Assembly: GCA_963697965.1 (NCBI GenBank)
Contig: OY969108.1
Coordinates: forward strand, 2,294,001-2,358,000
Direction: 5' to 3'
From: JAPLJC01 sp963697965
GTDB lineage: Bacteria; Desulfobacterota; Desulfobaccia; Desulfobaccales; 0-14-0-80-60-11
DNA length: 64,000 nucleotides
The position numbers and the translations under genes are program-made. Shown piece after piece: positions 35,807 through 43,959 of this stretch. The notes beneath the pieces were generated by a model that was given only the letters and a program-made list of their open reading frames with translations, was not told the origin of the DNA and ran no database searches. The number at the start of each line of letters is the position of its first letter. Positions within the stretch are counted from its first letter, which is position 1.

Positions 35807-36751
35807 TCAGCCTTTGGCTATCTTCATGGCGGCATTAATCTTCAGGGCCAGGTCCAGGGCAGCCCGGCCGGCCTCGCCGCTGATGGGCGGCTCCTCCTCG
35901 TTTAAAACCGCCCTCACAAAGGCGCTGATCTCTTTGAGCAGGACGTCTTGCTGGGGAAAGCGGCGGCTTTCCAGGGCCACCCCGGGAATGGGGCCCGAGG
36001 CGCCCTCCTTCTTGAAGGCCACGGTCAGTTCCCGGTTCTCAAAATCTACGGCCAGGTAGGCGTCCGTTTGGAAGAGGCGGAACTTGCGCATGCTCTTGAA
36101 GGACATACGGGAGGCGGTGAGGTTGGCGATGCAGCCATCGCCGAACTCCAGGCGGGCGTTGGCCAGATCGATGCGGTCGGTGAGCACCGAGATGCCCGCC
36201 GCCCTGATCTCCTGCACCGGGGCCTCGACCAGGGAGAGGACATGGTCCAGGTCATGGATCATCAGGTCCAGGACCACGTCCACATCGGTGCCACGCTCCT
36301 TGAAAAACGCCAGCCGGTGGCTTTCGATGAAGCGGGGTCCGTGCGCCCGGCTCTTGAGTTCCCCCATGGCGGAATTGAAGCGCTCCAGGTGCCCCACCAT
36401 GAGGATGCGCCCGCGCTCCCGGGCCAGGCGCACCAGGGAGTCGGCCTCGGCCACCGTGATGCTGATGGGCTTTTCCACCAGTACCTGGCAGCCGGCCTCC
36501 AGGGCGTCCCGCACCACCTCAAAATGGACGGAGGTGGGCACCGCGATGCTCACCGCGCTGACTTTCGGCAGCAGCGCCCGGTAATCACCGTAGGCTTCGG
36601 CGCCCAGGGCCCCGGCCACCTCCCGGGCCTGGGCCTCGTTGAGGTCGGCCACCCCCACCAGATCCGTCTCCTGGAGATGGGCGTATTTCTCGGCGTGGAA
36701 GCGGCCCAGATAGCCGACGCCGATAACCCCGACTCTTAAGGGTGCAACCAT
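35807..36751 (-). CDS. Gfo/Idh/MocA-family oxidoreductase, lipid A cluster type
   Basis: A 314-residue NAD(P)-dependent sugar dehydrogenase. The Rossmann loop GVIGVGYLGRFHAEKYA is at the N-terminus; LVEKPISIT contains the catalytic-lysine motif EKP. Its position directly upstream of lpxB suggests action on a UDP-GlcNAc derivative, possibly in making 3-amino lipid A as GnnA does, but no aminotransferase partner is adjacent. I place the start at the ATG at 36751 with CTGGAGGAA about 12 bp upstream; the longer frame adds a non-conserved leader. Confidence 0.82.
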   Translation of the reverse strand: MVAPLRVGVIGVGYLGRFHAEKYAHLQETDLVGVADLNEAQAREVAGALGAEAYGDYRALLPKVSAVSIAVPTSVHFEVVRDALEAGCQVLVEKPISITVAEADSLVRLARERGRILMVGHLERFNSAMGELKSRAHGPRFIESHRLAFFKERGTDVDVVLDLMIHDLDHVLSLVEAPVQEIRAAGISVLTDRIDLANARLEFGDGCIANLTASRMSFKSMRKFRLFQTDAYLAVDFENRELTVAFKKEGASGPIPGVALESRRFPQQDVLLKEISAFVRAVLNEEEPPISGEAGRAALDLALKINAAMKIAKG

Positions 36752-36879
36752 GATGAACAGATTCCTCCAGAGGAGATAACGTGTTGGCAGTAAGAATAGA
36801 CCCGCCCCTACACTGCCCACGCAGGCTCATCATACCGGAAAAGGAGGCCCGGAGGCAATGAATTCCGGGAGGAAACCGT

Positions 36880-36908
36880 TTGACAAGCGCTCCTTTAAAC
36901 GATAAAAA
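36880..36908 (+). promoter_or_regulatory. Sigma70-type promoter of ilvE
   Basis: Perfect -35 box TTGACA (36880-36885), 17-bp spacer, -10 box TAAAAA (36903-36908, four of six). It lies 31 bp before the ilvE ATG. Confidence 0.65.
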
Positions 36909-36938
36909 TTTCCAGATGCTCTCAGGGAGGACGGATGG

Positions 36939-37856
36939 ATGGTGGAAAAGGCTAAGTATATCTGGCTGGACGGCAAATTCATTCCCTGGGCCGAGGCCCA
37001 GGTGCACATTATGACCCATGCCCTGCATTACGGTCTGGGAGTCTTCGAGGGTATCCGGGCTTACCACTGCCAGGACGGCCGCACCGCCATTTTTCGCCTG
37101 AAGGAGCATATCCGCCGGCTGTTCGACTCCGGCCACGTTATGCAGCTCGACATCCCCTATAGCCGTTCCTCGATCGAGGAGGTCTGCTGCGACCTGCTGC
37201 GGCGGAACGGCCAGGAATCCGGCTACCTGCGCCCCCTGGTGTTTGTGGGCGAGGGGGTCATGGGCCTGCATCCCCAGGATAACCCCATCCGGGTGGCCAT
37301 CATCAGTTGGGTTTGGGGCGCCTATCTGGGAGAGGAGGGCCTGAAGAAGGGTATCCGGGCCAAAATCTCCTCGTTCACCCGGCACCACGTCAACGTCATG
37401 ATGACCAAGTCCAAGACCACGGCCAACTATGTCAACTCCATCCTGGCCAAGCGGGAAGCCACCTTCCTGGGTTTTGACGAGGCCCTGATGTTGGATACCG
37501 ACGGCTATGTGGCCGAGGCCTCCGGGGAAAACATCTTCATCGTCTCGGACGGGGTGCTGCGCACGCCGCCGCTGACCTCAGTGTTGCCCGGGATCACCCG
37601 CTCCAGTATCCTCACCCTGGCCCAGGACCTGGGCGTGCAGGTTCGGGAAGACCTCTTTTCCCGGGATGAACTCTACCTGGCCGATGAGGCCTTCCTTACC
37701 GGCACCGCCGCCGAAGTCACCCCCATCCGGGAAGTGGACGGCCGGGTCATCGGTCCCGGGAAACCGGGCCCCATCACCCTGAAACTGCAGACCGCCTTCT
37801 TTGACGTGGTCCTGGGCCGGGACCCGCGCTATCAGAACTGGCTCGCCTATATTTAA
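36939..37856 (+). CDS. ilvE: Branched-chain amino-acid aminotransferase
   Basis: PLP enzyme of the last step in valine, leucine and isoleucine synthesis. The 305-residue fold-type IV protein has HALHYGLGVFEGIRAY, the Schiff-base Lys159 in KSKTTANYVNS (same number as in E. coli IlvE), GFDEALMLDTDGYVAEASGENIF and FLTGTAAEVTPI. The ATG at 36939 is preceded by GGGAGG. Together with cimA and lysC in this window it indicates isoleucine synthesis through citramalate. A TTTTCGG repeat starts 4 bp after the stop. Confidence 0.95.
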   Translation: MVEKAKYIWLDGKFIPWAEAQVHIMTHALHYGLGVFEGIRAYHCQDGRTAIFRLKEHIRRLFDSGHVMQLDIPYSRSSIEEVCCDLLRRNGQESGYLRPLVFVGEGVMGLHPQDNPIRVAIISWVWGAYLGEEGLKKGIRAKISSFTRHHVNVMMTKSKTTANYVNSILAKREATFLGFDEALMLDTDGYVAEASGENIFIVSDGVLRTPPLTSVLPGITRSSILTLAQDLGVQVREDLFSRDELYLADEAFLTGTAAEVTPIREVDGRVIGPGKPGPITLKLQTAFFDVVLGRDPRYQNWLAYI

Positions 37857-37877
37857 AACCAGTTTTCGGTTTTCGGT

Positions 37878-37927
37878 AAAAAGAAAAAAAGGGCCGGGGA
37901 GAACTTTACTCTCCCGAGCCCTTTTCC
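37878..37927. terminator. Bidirectional terminator between ilvE and the CBS gene
   Basis: GGGCC.GGGGAGA and TCTCCC.AGCCC form an imperfect stem (37891-37921). The minus strand then has TTTTTTTCTTTTT, ending the CBS gene; the plus strand has only CTTTTCC. A TTTTCGGTTTTCGG repeat overlaps its left side. Confidence 0.75.
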
Positions 37928-37974
37928 TTATTCCAGTTATTTTTTTTACCAAAAACCGGAAACCGCCGGCCTGG

Positions 37975-38388
37975 TTATTCGCCGACGCAGTACTTTAGAT
38001 ATTCGAGCATGATATCGGTTTCGGTAATCAGGCCCACCAGGCGGTCATGGTCCACCACCGGCAGGGAGCCGATTTTCTTGTCTATCATCATCTTGACGGC
38101 CTTGCACAGATCCAGCTCCGGAGAGATGGTGACAATCTCCTGCACCATGATGTCCTTGATGCGCACGGTTTTCATCACCTCGCGAGGGGTCTGGCCGCTG
38201 TAACCGAGGGCCTGGGCCAGGGAACTGCGAAACAGGTCCCGCTCCGAAACGATCCCCACCAGCCTGGCGCCATCCACCACCGGCAAATGCCGGATCCTCC
38301 CCAATCGCATGATGTCGTTGGCCAGACTCAGTTCGTCGTTGACATCCAGGGTGGCCACTTCCTTGATCATCACTTCCTTGACCTTCAT
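37975..38388 (-). CDS. Protein of two CBS domains
   Basis: A 137-residue protein made only of a CBS pair (Bateman module): MKVKEVMIKEVATLDVNDELSLANDIM...HLPVVDGARLVGIVSERDLF and KDIMVQEIVTISPELDLCKAVKMMIDKKIGSLPVVDHDRLVGLITETDI. Such modules bind adenine nucleotides and regulate partners; no partner domain is attached, so the target is unknown. A clear GGAGACGG precedes the ATG. It is followed by the bidirectional terminator. Confidence 0.92.
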   Translation of the reverse strand: MKVKEVMIKEVATLDVNDELSLANDIMRLGRIRHLPVVDGARLVGIVSERDLFRSSLAQALGYSGQTPREVMKTVRIKDIMVQEIVTISPELDLCKAVKMMIDKKIGSLPVVDHDRLVGLITETDIMLEYLKYCVGE

Positions 38389-38471
38389 TCACCGTCTCCT
38401 GGGAGTGGATTACGTGATTGCTTAAGATGATGGGTGACGCCGCACCCATCGCCCCTGGAACATTCCTCGCC

Positions 38472-39539
38472 TCACATCGATGCCAGCCATTCCTGGCCCC
38501 GGGCGCTCAGGTCCCCCAGAATCTTCAAGGCCCGCCGAGCCTCGTCCTGGCTGAGAAAACCCATGCCGCAAGCCGGGGTGAGAATGGCCCGGGACAGGAT
38601 CTCCCTGGGGGTGGACTTAAGCTCCTCGGCCAGCCGGGCCACCTGCCCTGTGAATCGCAGCCACAGGCCCTCGGCGGTTTCCTGGCGGAAATCCTCGCCG
38701 GTGGGCACCAATCCCCAGGCCAGCCAGCCGCCCCGCTCAAAAAATTTCACCAGCGCCGACCCATACAGTTGCAAGCTTTCGAAGTAACCATAGGAATCGA
38801 AACTGAGAAGATCGATGGGGGCCGAAAGCAGCAGACCCCAGTCAGTGTTGCCGCAGCAATGGAGGCCCACGACGATAGGTGCGCCCACGGCCTGGCGCAA
38901 TTCTTCGATGGTCTGGCCCAGGATCTCCAGGACTTCCTCCCGGGAGATGGGTAGATAGGCGGACCCGAATCCGGTGAGATAAGGCTCATCCAAAAAGATG
39001 ACCGGGGCCTTCCCCAATTCCCGGAACCGGCTGGCCTGCCAGGCGGCCTTGCGGGCCAGGCCCAGGCAGACCGCCTGGGTCAGTTCCCGGTCGAACAGGA
39101 TGGGTTTGCCCTCCTGGTCCTTGACCATCCCGGCAAAGGTCACCGGTCCCGCCAGTTGACCTTTCAGGGTCTGACAGGGATGTCCAGCGGCGGCCCGGAG
39201 CAGGGCAAAGAAGCCGCGGGCCTCCTTCTCCTCCATGGCAAATGGGGTTAGCTCACCGGCCAGGACCGCCTCATAAAATTCCGCCAGGGCCTGGTCCCGG
39301 GCAAGATCCGGGTTCACCTGCACGGTGCGGGCCGCCTCGTCGATCTTCAAGACCGCCAGGCCCCGGGCGGCCTGGGCAGTCATCTCCTCCCCAAACCCCA
39401 GGCGCACCATTTGAGGCCAATAGGGCATCCGGGGCATGGTCTCCAGGATCAGGGCCACCGTTTCCTCCGGATCGGTAAAGGGCACCGAGCCGATGCCGGT
39501 GGCGGCCATGGGAGTCAAGGGCAACTCGATCTTCGTCAC
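38472..39539 (-). CDS. MetE-like (cobalamin-independent methionine synthase core) protein
   Basis: A 355-residue protein equal to the C-terminal catalytic barrel of methionine synthase MetE or the related UroD/CmuA group. It starts TKIELPLTPMAATGIGSVPFTDPEE. The zinc ligands His and Cys are seen in VGLHCCGNTDWG, Glu in the AYLPISREEV region is unclear, and the late Cys in LTPACGMGFLSQDEA is present. Short MetE-like proteins in anaerobes may use methylcorrinoid proteins as methyl donors; that is known for some relatives and inferred here. I choose GTG at 39539 (GAGGA 8 bp upstream) over TTG at 39587. Confidence 0.8.
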   Translation of the reverse strand: MTKIELPLTPMAATGIGSVPFTDPEETVALILETMPRMPYWPQMVRLGFGEEMTAQAARGLAVLKIDEAARTVQVNPDLARDQALAEFYEAVLAGELTPFAMEEKEARGFFALLRAAAGHPCQTLKGQLAGPVTFAGMVKDQEGKPILFDRELTQAVCLGLARKAAWQASRFRELGKAPVIFLDEPYLTGFGSAYLPISREEVLEILGQTIEELRQAVGAPIVVGLHCCGNTDWGLLLSAPIDLLSFDSYGYFESLQLYGSALVKFFERGGWLAWGLVPTGEDFRQETAEGLWLRFTGQVARLAEELKSTPREILSRAILTPACGMGFLSQDEARRALKILGDLSARGQEWLASM

Positions 39540-39832
39540 TCCGCTTTCCTCACTTGAGGGTTGGAAACCTTTTCCAGGGATTTCCAAAGTATCAAAAACC
39601 TATGATTTTTACCCAGACTTGTCAATAGAGGCCATAGATAACTCCTCATCTCCGGAGGGGGCGGCGGGACCCCTGCCCTTCCCAAAAATATCGAAAAATT
39701 CCTTGCCGGGGCCGCGACTTAGTAAAAAAATATCAGTTATCTTGACCTCAACCCCCCAAAACCCTCATTTTTGCTTGCATTCGAGAAAATCTTGTGGCAA
39801 TATTCATTTCGGAAGTCTGGTTGGGGGGAAAC

Positions 39833-40306
39833 ATGACTTCGCCTGCTGCTCCACTCGAGGCCGTCAGCTTTAAAGGCAGTCACAGACTGCTGACCGGACT
39901 GGTCGTCATCCTGGGGGGGATGATACTGGTCATGGTGTTCTTAAGCCACCGGAGCCTCTACCAGATCTATCGCTCTCACCAGGAACAGTTGCGTCTGGAT
40001 CAGGAGAACGCCCGCCTGGCCGAGGAGAACGCCCGCCTGGCCCGCACCATCGACCGCTTGCAGAACGACCCGGTCATGATCCAGGCCCTCATTCACCACG
40101 AGTTGAATTTCGTTAAGAAAAACGAGATAATCTTTCAGTTGCCCCCTGGCCAAGGTCAGCACTCCGCATCGCCCTCGCCGCCCCTGGGCGGCCCTCTTGC
40201 TGAGTCCCCAGCCGAGGCCGGAGCCCCGCCGGAAGCCGGCAAGCACTCCTGGCCCTGGAATTGGCTGGAGTGGGCTCCCAAACCCAGCCCCAGGAATACC
40301 CGCTGA
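39833..40306 (+). CDS. FtsB/DivIC-like septum formation initiator protein
   Basis: A 157-residue bitopic membrane protein. One transmembrane helix covers about residues 23-41 (LLTGLVVILGGMILVMVFL), followed by a coiled coil with repeated ENARLAEENARLARTIDRLQ and the family's ELNFVKKNEIIFQLP end. The last 50 residues are Pro/Ala-rich and variable. FtsB-like proteins link FtsL and FtsQ in the divisome. The ATG at 39833 follows GGGGGG; a GTG 13 codons upstream is less likely. It lies 127 bp before efp. Confidence 0.82.
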   Translation: MTSPAAPLEAVSFKGSHRLLTGLVVILGGMILVMVFLSHRSLYQIYRSHQEQLRLDQENARLAEENARLARTIDRLQNDPVMIQALIHHELNFVKKNEIIFQLPPGQGQHSASPSPPLGGPLAESPAEAGAPPEAGKHSWPWNWLEWAPKPSPRNTR

Positions 40307-40433
40307 ATCGAGGCGGGTTGGCCGTTTAACTCGCCACGGCTGCGGTTTGCCCCGGTAAAGCCGGATAGTCTGAGGCCGGCCCCCAATTTCGTAGAGCTTG
40401 GAATCTAACGACACGGAAGGAAAAAGGTGGCCT

Positions 40434-40994
40434 ATGTACTCCACGGCCGAGTTTAAAAAAGGCTTGAAGATAGAGTTGGACGGCACTCCCTACGTCATGG
40501 TCGATTTTCAACACGTCAAGCCCGGCAAAGGCGGCGCCTTTGTGCGCACCAAGCTGAAAAACCTTCTAAGCGGGCGGGTGATTGATCAGACCTTCCGCTC
40601 GGGGGAACGGGTCAAGAAACCGGACCTCGTAGAACGGGAGATGCAGTATCTCTACCGGGAGGGGGACCGCTACTGCATGATGGACAACGACAGCTACGAA
40701 CAGATCATGCTCACCGAGGCGCAGGTGGGTGAGGCGCGCCTCTATCTCATCGAAAATCTGGACCTCAAGGTCCTCTTCTTCAATAAAGAGCCGGTGGGTG
40801 TGGAGTTGCCCAACTTTGTGGAGCTTAGGGTGGCTCAAGCCGAACCCGGATTCAAAGGCGACACCGCCGCTGGAGGGACCAAGCCCGCGGTCCTGGAGTC
40901 CGGCGCCACCGTCCAGGTGCCCTTGTTCATCAATGAAGGGGACCGGGTCAAGGTTGACAGCCGCACCGGCGGCTATATTGAAAGGGTAAAGTGA
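40434..40994 (+). CDS. efp: Translation elongation factor P
   Basis: Relieves ribosome stalling at polyproline. The 186-residue protein starts MYSTAEFKKGLKIELDGTPYVMVDFQHVKPGKGGAFVRTKLKNL (shown in part), with the modifiable Lys32 at the tip of the PGKGG loop, as in the lysylated type. The three-domain layout ends with DRVKVDSRTGGYIERVK, the canonical C-terminus. The modification genes epmA and epmB are not in the window. AAGGTGG precedes the ATG at 40434; the longer frame is not conserved. Confidence 0.96.
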   Translation: MYSTAEFKKGLKIELDGTPYVMVDFQHVKPGKGGAFVRTKLKNLLSGRVIDQTFRSGERVKKPDLVEREMQYLYREGDRYCMMDNDSYEQIMLTEAQVGEARLYLIENLDLKVLFFNKEPVGVELPNFVELRVAQAEPGFKGDTAAGGTKPAVLESGATVQVPLFINEGDRVKVDSRTGGYIERVK

Positions 40995-41003
40995 GGACGG
41001 GGC

Positions 41004-41381
41004 CTAAGCCAGTTTCACCAGGATCACGTAGCGCCGCACCCCGAAATTCATGGCCTGTTCCTTACACGCCATGTAGATGTCCACTTTCTTGTGCATCCTA
41101 TTGGCCATGCGGTCTTTGAACTCATAGACCCCCAGCCCGGTCAGCAAGAGCCGGTCGCCGAACCCCAGGTTCAGGGCCTGTTCCACATCCCGGCTGACCG
41201 CCAGGAAGCCTTCCCGCACACGTTCGCCCGAGGCGGTGATCCCCTTGGAGGAGCCGGGGCAATAGGCCGACGGATAACAATAGGCGGTAGCTGTGACAAT
41301 GGTCATGGTGACGCACATGGTAGGTCGAGGGGCACAAATTATGCCGACCCCGAGCAGACCTACGATCGCCATCGTTCTCAT
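41004..41381 (-). CDS. Secreted 3D-domain protein
   Basis: A 125-residue exported protein. A signal sequence occupies about residues 1-22. The mature part is a double-psi beta-barrel with the 3D motif: VTATAYCYPSAYCPGSSKG at the start, then GDRLLLTGLGVYEFKDRMANRM and KKVDIYM with the three aspartates. Such domains are related to MltA/RlpA-type peptidoglycan-active proteins. It converges on efp with 9 bp between stops. The extended AT-rich region upstream (41600-41930) may carry its promoter. Confidence 0.82.
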   Translation of the reverse strand: MRTMAIVGLLGVGIICAPRPTMCVTMTIVTATAYCYPSAYCPGSSKGITASGERVREGFLAVSRDVEQALNLGFGDRLLLTGLGVYEFKDRMANRMHKKVDIYMACKEQAMNFGVRRYVILVKLA

Positions 41382-42017
41382 TTTCCCTCCCTTTGAAGGC
41401 AGTTCAGGATTGCTTCTGATGGCTGGGGAACAATTGGATTAGGAACCGACAGGAAAAATTTGGGGCCGCGGCCCCTGGATTTGTTGCAAGTGATTTTGTC
41501 GCCTTCGGCCTTCGGTCGCTCCGGAAACAGCCCGGCTATTAACGGCCACCCGGTCTCAGGTTCCCATCCCCATCAATCCATTGGTGAAGTTCACTTGGCG
41601 CACGACCAAAAGGACTGCTGTGACTCGATTGTTCCATATATCACAATATTTTTAAAGCTGTCAAGAAAATAATCACAATAATAGATATGTTATTGTAATA
41701 ACAGATTAATTATCTACGAAAACCTATTTTTGTCTTGGCTTTCAGAAATTATCGATCTTGTTTCGGCTGATTTTGTTCGAAAATGGGGGAAATACCTATG
41801 ATTTGCCCTGTTTTGAGGCTCGAGGTGGAAGATTTTTCAGGGTGGGAACACTGATTTTTAGCATTTGTTAACATTTAAGAATATTATCAATAATATCTTC
41901 ATGTTATATGTGTTTAAATTAATTTACAATTCCCATTAACCGGGACCTGCCCCCTTGAGCACCTTGGCACCTTCCTGTCAAGGCAACCCGCGTGAGCGAC
42001 GAAACCGCGCCGGAAAC
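41382..42017. other. Long AT-rich intergenic region, no gene seen
   Basis: The stretch from about 41610 to 41935 is strikingly AT-rich against GC-rich surroundings. It contains two similar dyads: ATTGT...ACAAT at 41629-41647 and ACAATAA...TTATTGT at 41675-41696. These could be operator sites for the 3D-domain gene. I see no RNA gene or protein remnant. Confidence 0.5.
41629..41696. promoter_or_regulatory. Pair of ATTGT/ACAAT dyads
   Basis: The second dyad is a perfect 7-bp inverted repeat with an 8-bp spacer; the first has 5-bp arms. Spacing and similarity suggest binding of a dimeric regulator, but low complexity makes chance possible. Confidence 0.3.
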
Positions 42018-42995
42018 CTAGCGAAACTTAAACTCTCCCCGCCCCAGGAGATCGTGAAGGTGGACGATCCCCAGGACCCGGCGGTCCTGGTCCACCACCG
42101 GCAGCGCCGTGATGGCGTGGTCCTCCATCATTTCCAGGGCCTGGGAGGCCAGGGCCTCGGGACCGATGGTCCGGGGCTGCGAGGTCATCACCTCTTTCAC
42201 CCCCCGGCCCTGGAGATTCCCCCACTTTTTCAAAGCCCGGCGCAGATCGCCGTCGGTGATGATCCCCTGCAAGACGCCATGGCGGTCCACCACCATTGTA
42301 ACCCCCAGGCTTTTGGCATCCATCTCTCCAATGGCCTGGCTCAGGGTATGCGATAGCAGCGAACGGGGCACCGGCTTCCCGGAGAGCATTACCTCGGAGA
42401 TGGCGAGCGACAGGTGCTCTCCCAGGCGGCCCCCGGGATGGAAGCGGCGGAAGTCGGCGGCCTGAAACCCCCGACGGGTGAGAAGGCCCACTGCCAAGGC
42501 GTCGCCCATGGCCAACATGGCGGTGGTGCTGGCGGTGGGAGCAAGTCCCAGGGGGCAGGCCTCCCTGGGCACCCCGGTGTCGATGGCCACCTGGCTGAGC
42601 CGGCCCAGGGTGGAGCTGGGCCGCCCGGTCATGACGATGAGGGGCGCGCCCAGGCGCTCCAGGCTGGGAATGAGAATGGTGAGCTCCCGGGTTTCGCCGC
42701 TGTTGGAAAGAGCCAGAACCACGTCGGCCTGAGACACCATGCCCAGGTCGCCGTGCATGGCCTCCACCGGGTGCAGGAAGAGGGAGGGGGTCCCGGTGGA
42801 GTTGAAGGTAGCCACTATCTTCCGGGCCACTATCCCGGACTTGCCCACCCCGGTGACAATGACCCGGCCCTTGGCCCGGTATAGCAAATCCACCGCCTTG
42901 ACGAAGCTATCGTCCAACTTTTGGATCAGGGCGGTAATGCCCTCGGCCTCGATGGTCAGAACTTCCCGGGCCAGGTCCAGGAGCTTGGCGGACAC
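42018..42995 (-). CDS. kdsD: Arabinose-5-phosphate isomerase
   Basis: Converts ribulose-5-phosphate to arabinose-5-phosphate, the first step to KDO for lipopolysaccharide. The 325-residue protein has an SIS sugar-isomerase domain (VIVTGVGKSGIVARKI, LFLHPVEAMHGDLG, ALSNSGETREL, TASTTAMLAMGDALAV) and two CBS domains at the C-terminus. The start is GTG at 42995. It confirms, with lpxB, a Gram-negative outer membrane. Other KDO genes are not adjacent. Confidence 0.95.
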   Translation of the reverse strand: MSAKLLDLAREVLTIEAEGITALIQKLDDSFVKAVDLLYRAKGRVIVTGVGKSGIVARKIVATFNSTGTPSLFLHPVEAMHGDLGMVSQADVVLALSNSGETRELTILIPSLERLGAPLIVMTGRPSSTLGRLSQVAIDTGVPREACPLGLAPTASTTAMLAMGDALAVGLLTRRGFQAADFRRFHPGGRLGEHLSLAISEVMLSGKPVPRSLLSHTLSQAIGEMDAKSLGVTMVVDRHGVLQGIITDGDLRRALKKWGNLQGRGVKEVMTSQPRTIGPEALASQALEMMEDHAITALPVVDQDRRVLGIVHLHDLLGRGEFKFR

Positions 42996-43193
42996 TTAAA
43001 TTCCTTGGTTTCCAGTTTTCGGTTTTCGGGCCAAAATCGCCAGGCCCGCAAATATTAGTGAGTAACTGCCACCAGCGTCAGGGCCCGCCTAAATCAAGCA
43101 GGTCTCCCGGGTTTCGGGGTCCAATAATAACAGGACCCTGGCTCCGAAAAGATTCTATGGTTAACCGGCCGCCATTGCAAGGAGTTTGTCGGC

Positions 43194-43226
43194 CCCAGCC
43201 CCGAAGTCGTTGACTCCGGGGCTGGG
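43194..43226. other. Hairpin in the uspA leader
   Basis: Perfect 10-bp stem CCCAGCCCCG / CGGGGCTGGG with a 13-nt loop, about 40 bp before the uspA ribosome binding site. No T-run follows, so it is more likely a leader structure than a terminator. Confidence 0.4.
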
Positions 43227-43274
43227 AATGATTACCCTAGCGCTCACTGATTCCCGCTGAAAAAGGAGGCAGGA

Positions 43275-43754
43275 ATGCCCAAGCTGCTGATCGCGCTGGA
43301 TAGTTCCAAAGGGGCCTGGCGCGCCGTAGAATATGTGGCCCAGACCTTCGGGAAAACCCCGGGGGTGCAGGTCACCTTGCTTCACGTTCTAGCGGTCCTA
43401 CCCCCGGCCTTCTGGGATGACGGCCACATCCTGGAGGAGAAGGAACGGGAAATCCGGCAGCGCCTGGTGGCCGCCTGGGAGCAGGACCAGGAAAAGCAGT
43501 GGCGGAATCTGGTCCACAAGGCCAGTCAGCATCTCACCGCCGCGGGTCTGGCCCCTAAGGCGGTGAACCACCAGTTCAAACCCAAGTACTTCGACGTGGC
43601 GGATGATATCCTCGACGAAGCCCGGGAGGGTGCTTACGACACCGTCGTCATAGGCCGCCGCGGGATGGGAAAGGGCAAATCCCTGCTCTTGGGCAGCGTC
43701 ACCCGGAAGGTGGTGGATAGTGCCAAGGACTGCGCCGTGACCGTTGTGGCTTAA
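43275..43754 (+). CDS. Universal stress protein (UspA family)
   Basis: A 159-residue single-domain Usp. It starts MPKLLIALDSSKGAWRAVEYV and ends with the ATP-binding loop GRRGMGKGKSLLLGSVTRKVV, the G-2x-G-9x-G pattern of ATP-binding members. It has a longer charged middle region (DGHILEEKEREIRQRL). The ATG follows AAGGAGG closely. The thioredoxin-like gene with an in-frame TGA begins 205 bp downstream. Confidence 0.92.
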   Translation: MPKLLIALDSSKGAWRAVEYVAQTFGKTPGVQVTLLHVLAVLPPAFWDDGHILEEKEREIRQRLVAAWEQDQEKQWRNLVHKASQHLTAAGLAPKAVNHQFKPKYFDVADDILDEAREGAYDTVVIGRRGMGKGKSLLLGSVTRKVVDSAKDCAVTVVA

Positions 43755-43844
43755 CTACCTCACACCTGAGGAAGGGGCGGGGTGGGCTAACGGCTCCTTG
43801 TTTTTTGCCCGCTAATGATTATTTTTCATTGAAGCAAGATCACT

Positions 43845-43866
43845 TTTGGGCCGGAGACGGCCCAAA
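43845..43866. other. GNRA-loop hairpin between uspA and the thioredoxin-like gene
   Basis: TTTGGGCCG and CGGCCCAAA pair around GAGA, a perfect 9-bp stem with a GNRA tetraloop. It has no T-run behind it. It could be a terminator-like structure for uspA or an RNA stability element. Confidence 0.4.
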
Positions 43867-43959
43867 TCATTTCCAGCCAGGGCGCTTAATCCCGGGGCGT
43901 CCCCGGGAGGATGTCCGGACGTTCCCAGGGAAGAGCGGCTTTGGTAAAAGGAGACACGG

